From: an uncultured Collinsella sp.
GTDB taxonomy: Bacteria > Actinomycetota > Coriobacteriia > Coriobacteriales > Coriobacteriaceae
Length of the DNA stretch: 9,050 bases
NCBI GenBank assembly: GCA_958453575.1
Contig: CAUDYH010000031.1
Location: 1-9,050, forward strand
Direction of reading: 5' to 3'
The translations under genes and the position numbers were made by a program. Of the stretch, positions 7,146 through 9,050 are shown in pieces. The number at the start of each line of letters is the position of its first letter. Position 1 is the stretch's first letter. The notes below the pieces were generated by a model. It saw only the letters and a list, made by a program, of their open reading frames with translations, did not search any database and had not been told where the DNA came from.

Positions 7146-8159
7146 CTATCCCCTAAATTCAAAGGTGCTCAGGCCAAACGTCAGCAGATCGCCGTTGCGC
7201 AGCGGGCAGCGCGTAATGCGGCGGTTGTTGACGAGCGTGCCGTTGGTGGAATTGAGGTCCTCGATCGACCAATCCGAGCCCGTAAAGGTGAGCTGGGCGT
7301 GGCGGCGCGACACGTTGGGGTCGCGCAGGGCAATATCGGAAACCGAGCGCTCGCGACCGATAGTCACCTGTGCGGAGGTGATGCTATGGCTCTCGCCGCT
7401 CACGACGTCGACGAGCTGGGCGAGCGGGCGCTGCGGGGCGCGAGTGCTCGCCATGTTGGAGGCGATGCCGGCTGCGGCGCCTAGGCCCACGGCGGCACCG
7501 GTCGCGGCGGCTCCGCCCATGCCGGCAAGCGCGTCGCGCGAGACGGTCTGCGGCACCGGGATGGGTGCTGCGGCGGGGTCGGGGACGCTAGGCGCGAAGG
7601 GGTCTGCCACGGCAAGCGGGTCGGGAGCGGCGGCGCGAGGCGTCGGCTGCTGCTGGGGCATGGCGGCGGGGCGCTGCTGCTGCGGGGCAGCAAACTGCTG
7701 CTGGCCGGCGCGCGGGGCGCTGGCGGCACGGCTTGCCGCGGAGTTGTTTTGGCCCAGACCGTTTTGATAGGCGCGCTCTTCTTCGTACAGGCGGCCGAGC
7801 GTGGGGGCATCGACGTTCTCGGCAAAGACCGAGAACTTGCCGGCGCGCAGCTGCGGATCGATCATAAAGCGCACGAGGGGCTCGCCGACAAAGACATAGC
7901 GGCGCTTTTCGGCCTGCGCCTTCACAAACTCGCGGACCTCGCGCGAAAGCTCGGGGTAGAACGGGGCGAGCATGGGATCGTCGTCGGCGGCGATCAGGAT
8001 GGTATAGAGTGCCGGCGCCGTGTTGACGCCGTTGATCACCAGAGTCTGATCCTCCATGTCGCGAGCGGCCTGCTTGGCAAGCTTCTTAAAGGAGAACGGG
8101 GCACGGGTGGCACCGAAGATGCCGGCCACGTGGTCCTCGAAGATGTTCAGGAAGTTCAC
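7146..8159 (-). CDS. fhaA: FhaA-like protein: DUF3662-type N-terminal domain, Gln/Pro/Ala linker, FHA domain
   Basis: Cytoplasmic phosphothreonine reader; in mycobacteria FhaA binds the phosphorylated pseudokinase-domain protein MviN and restrains peptidoglycan synthesis. The 337 residues comprise an N-terminal folded domain (about 1-132) like the FhaA-specific DUF3662 domain, and a linker (about 133-245) rich in Gln, Pro and Ala with three QQQ runs at 153-155, 160-162 and 169-171. The C-terminal FHA domain spans about 246-336, with GRE at 268-270, SRRH at 284-287 and NSTNGTLVNN at 303-312. Within the linker, residues 211-232 form an almost pure Ala/Gly hydrophobic stretch, unusual for a soluble protein. 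Mycobacterial FhaA is longer (about 527 residues), chiefly through its linker. The start is GTG at 8159, overlapping the upstream stop as GTGA. Assignment to FhaA rather than another FHA protein is strong because of the two-domain plan and position before fhaB. Confidence 0.94.
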   Translation of the reverse strand: MNFLNIFEDHVAGIFGATRAPFSFKKLAKQAARDMEDQTLVINGVNTAPALYTILIAADDDPMLAPFYPELSREVREFVKAQAEKRRYVFVGEPLVRFMIDPQLRAGKFSVFAENVDAPTLGRLYEEERAYQNGLGQNNSAASRAASAPRAGQQQFAAPQQQRPAAMPQQQPTPRAAAPDPLAVADPFAPSVPDPAAAPIPVPQTVSRDALAGMGGAAATGAAVGLGAAAGIASNMASTRAPQRPLAQLVDVVSGESHSITSAQVTIGRERSVSDIALRDPNVSRRHAQLTFTGSDWSIEDLNSTNGTLVNNRRITRCPLRNGDLLTFGLSTFEFRG

Positions 8160-9050
8160 GAAAGATCACTCTCCGTATAGGTTCTTTGGTATCCGAGCAA
8201 ATATAGGCATATCCCAACGATTATAGAGGATAGGGTTCCCGCAACCGCCGCCTTGGCGACGACCGCGGCTGCAAGGCTGGCAATTTCCATATGGTGTGCA
8301 AGACAGGACGCCGCTGCGCAGCCGATGCCGGCGACAGCGATGGCGGCGATTACGGCAAGGTTTGAGCCCTGATCGGCACGCTTGGCATGGGCGTTGAGCA
8401 GCGCAGATGACGCCGCGGCAGTTGCCGCTACCAGCACAAAGGCAGCCCAAAGGAGTGGGTCTCCCAGCGCTGCGGCAACGTTACCGAGCCCCAGCACGCC
8501 TCCGGCTGAAAGCGCGACCGTGGCCAGACGGGCAAAAAGTGCGCCCATGCCCGTTGCCGCGGCGGCGCTTGCCGGGCCGAGCCAAAATGACGCGACGCCG
8601 GCGGTGACCCCAGCTGCCAGGAAGGTATTGCCGGTCAGACAGCCAAGCGCGAGTGCACAGGTGAGTGCGGCGCTCGCGGCAGCCTCGGTGCGACCCCAGG
8701 CGATCCACCAACCGGACATGGCGGCGGCAAAGATCACCGCGACGGGCAACATCGACAGGACGCCCTGTGCCTGCATGGTGGCGTTTGCCATGAGCACCAA
8801 AAAGCCCACAGCCGAGATGGCCGAGCCAATCTGGGGGGCCAGGCCGGCCGCCGCTCCGATCGCGATAGCCGCAATGACCAGGCCGGGAAGCGCCGCGACG
8901 CCGGCCGTCTGCATCAGCAAAAAGCTAAAGGCGCCGCACGTTAGCGCCGAGATAGCGTGCATGGCGTAGTCGCGCGCATGGCTCCAGCGCGTGCCTGCCC
9001 AGCCGAGTGCGGGGTCGACTTCGATGGTGTCGTCCTCGTAGTGCGACGGC
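8156..9050 (-). CDS. Polytopic membrane protein, C-terminal part only (N-terminus outside window)
   Basis: I do not recognise the family. 297 residues are visible and the frame stays open through base 9050, so the gene starts outside the window. An ATG at 8962 is in frame but has no ribosome binding site, and the coding-like sequence continues upstream of it. The first 29 visible residues are hydrophilic (acidic EDDTIEVD, then an aromatic/basic stretch), with Trp residues at 17 and 22. From about residue 30 to 285 the chain is almost entirely Ala/Gly/Leu/Val-rich, with roughly nine or ten membrane spans, short loops (WGRTE, then a charged NAHAKRADQGSN loop) and a short polar C-terminal tail. 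The TGA stop overlaps the fhaA start by four bases, so the protein belongs to the phosphorylation operon. It could be the membrane part of a larger signalling protein such as a kinase whose catalytic domain lies upstream, or a separate transporter-like protein. Neither can be decided from what is visible. Confidence 0.8.
   Translation of the reverse strand, partial: PSHYEDDTIEVDPALGWAGTRWSHARDYAMHAISALTCGAFSFLLMQTAGVAALPGLVIAAIAIGAAAGLAPQIGSAISAVGFLVLMANATMQAQGVLSMLPVAVIFAAAMSGWWIAWGRTEAAASAALTCALALGCLTGNTFLAAGVTAGVASFWLGPASAAAATGMGALFARLATVALSAGGVLGLGNVAAALGDPLLWAAFVLVAATAAASSALLNAHAKRADQGSNLAVIAAIAVAGIGCAAASCLAHHMEIASLAAAVVAKAAVAGTLSSIIVGICLYLLGYQRTYTESDLS
8169..8174 (-). promoter_or_regulatory. 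Ribosome binding site for the GTG start of fhaA
   Basis: GGAGAG on the minus strand lies nine bases before the GTG at 8159. It sits within the last codons of the upstream membrane-protein gene, whose TGA stop (8158-8156) overlaps this GTG. The arrangement points to translational coupling and supports the non-ATG start. Confidence 0.6.

Noticed and set aside
7623..7705. CTG/CAG-type triplet runs as a DNA repeat element
   Set aside because: They encode the three short Gln runs of the FhaA linker and are broken by other codons, so they are low-complexity coding sequence rather than a separate repeat.
5650..7767. Long open frames on the plus strand, such as 5650-6252, 6316-7086 and 7105-7767
   Set aside because: They lie antisense to pstP, fhaB and fhaA, whose motifs are complete. 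Their translations are rich in Arg, Gly, Ser and His without any family signature, as expected for shadows in GC-rich DNA.
8156..8962. Treating ATG at 8962 as the true start of the membrane protein
   Set aside because: No ribosome binding site precedes it, and the frame remains open and protein-like for 29 more residues to the window edge.
8382..8969. Plus-strand 195-residue open frame opposite the membrane protein
   Set aside because: It is Ala/Pro/Ser-rich and low in complexity, a mirror of the Ala/Gly-rich membrane spans. The minus frame continues the operon with a coupled stop/start, so the minus strand is the coding one.

Overview
The window is one unbroken gene cluster, all on the minus strand, from a GC-rich actinobacterium. 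It is the conserved cell-wall and cell-division Ser/Thr phosphorylation locus, which in Mycobacterium runs fhaA-fhaB-pstP-rodA-pbpA-pknA-pknB. The combination seen here (small genome-style packing, a fused RodA-PbpA, and no pknA in its usual place) fits the class Coriobacteriia, possibly a Collinsella- or Olsenella-like gut bacterium. That assignment is inference from layout and protein style, not from a search.

In the direction of transcription (right to left) the order is: the C-terminal part of an unrecognised multi-spanning membrane protein (from the right edge to 8156); an FhaA-like protein with an N-terminal DUF3662-type domain and a C-terminal FHA domain (8159-7146); an FhaB-like membrane-anchored FHA protein (7139-6723); a PP2C phosphatase of the PstP type with a long disordered N-terminal extension (6726-4927); a single polypeptide joining a SEDS (RodA/FtsW) glycosyltransferase to a class B penicillin-binding transpeptidase (4910-2040); a 132-base gap; and a PknB-type PASTA kinase (1907 to the left edge, C-terminus cut off). 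Two junctions are 4-base stop/start overlaps (GTGA and ATGA), and two others are gaps of 6 and 16 bases, so the first five genes are almost certainly one operon. The only real gap lies in front of pknB. It holds a tiny possible ORF and a short direct repeat with a palindrome, but no clear terminator or promoter.

The genes work together as follows. PknB senses peptidoglycan fragments or lipid II through external PASTA domains and phosphorylates Thr residues on cytoplasmic targets. PstP removes the phosphates. FhaA and FhaB read them through their FHA domains. The SEDS-PBP fusion is the machine that polymerises and crosslinks peptidoglycan, and it carries a Ser/Thr-rich cytoplasmic linker that could be a target.

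The points most worth a second look are the one-chain glycan polymerase/transpeptidase, the absence of pknA, an activation loop in which the second regulatory Thr is replaced by Asp, a roughly 215-residue disordered extension on the phosphatase, and a translationally coupled polytopic protein of unknown function. No RNA genes, mobile elements, CRISPR arrays or stretches over 300 bases without a gene were seen.
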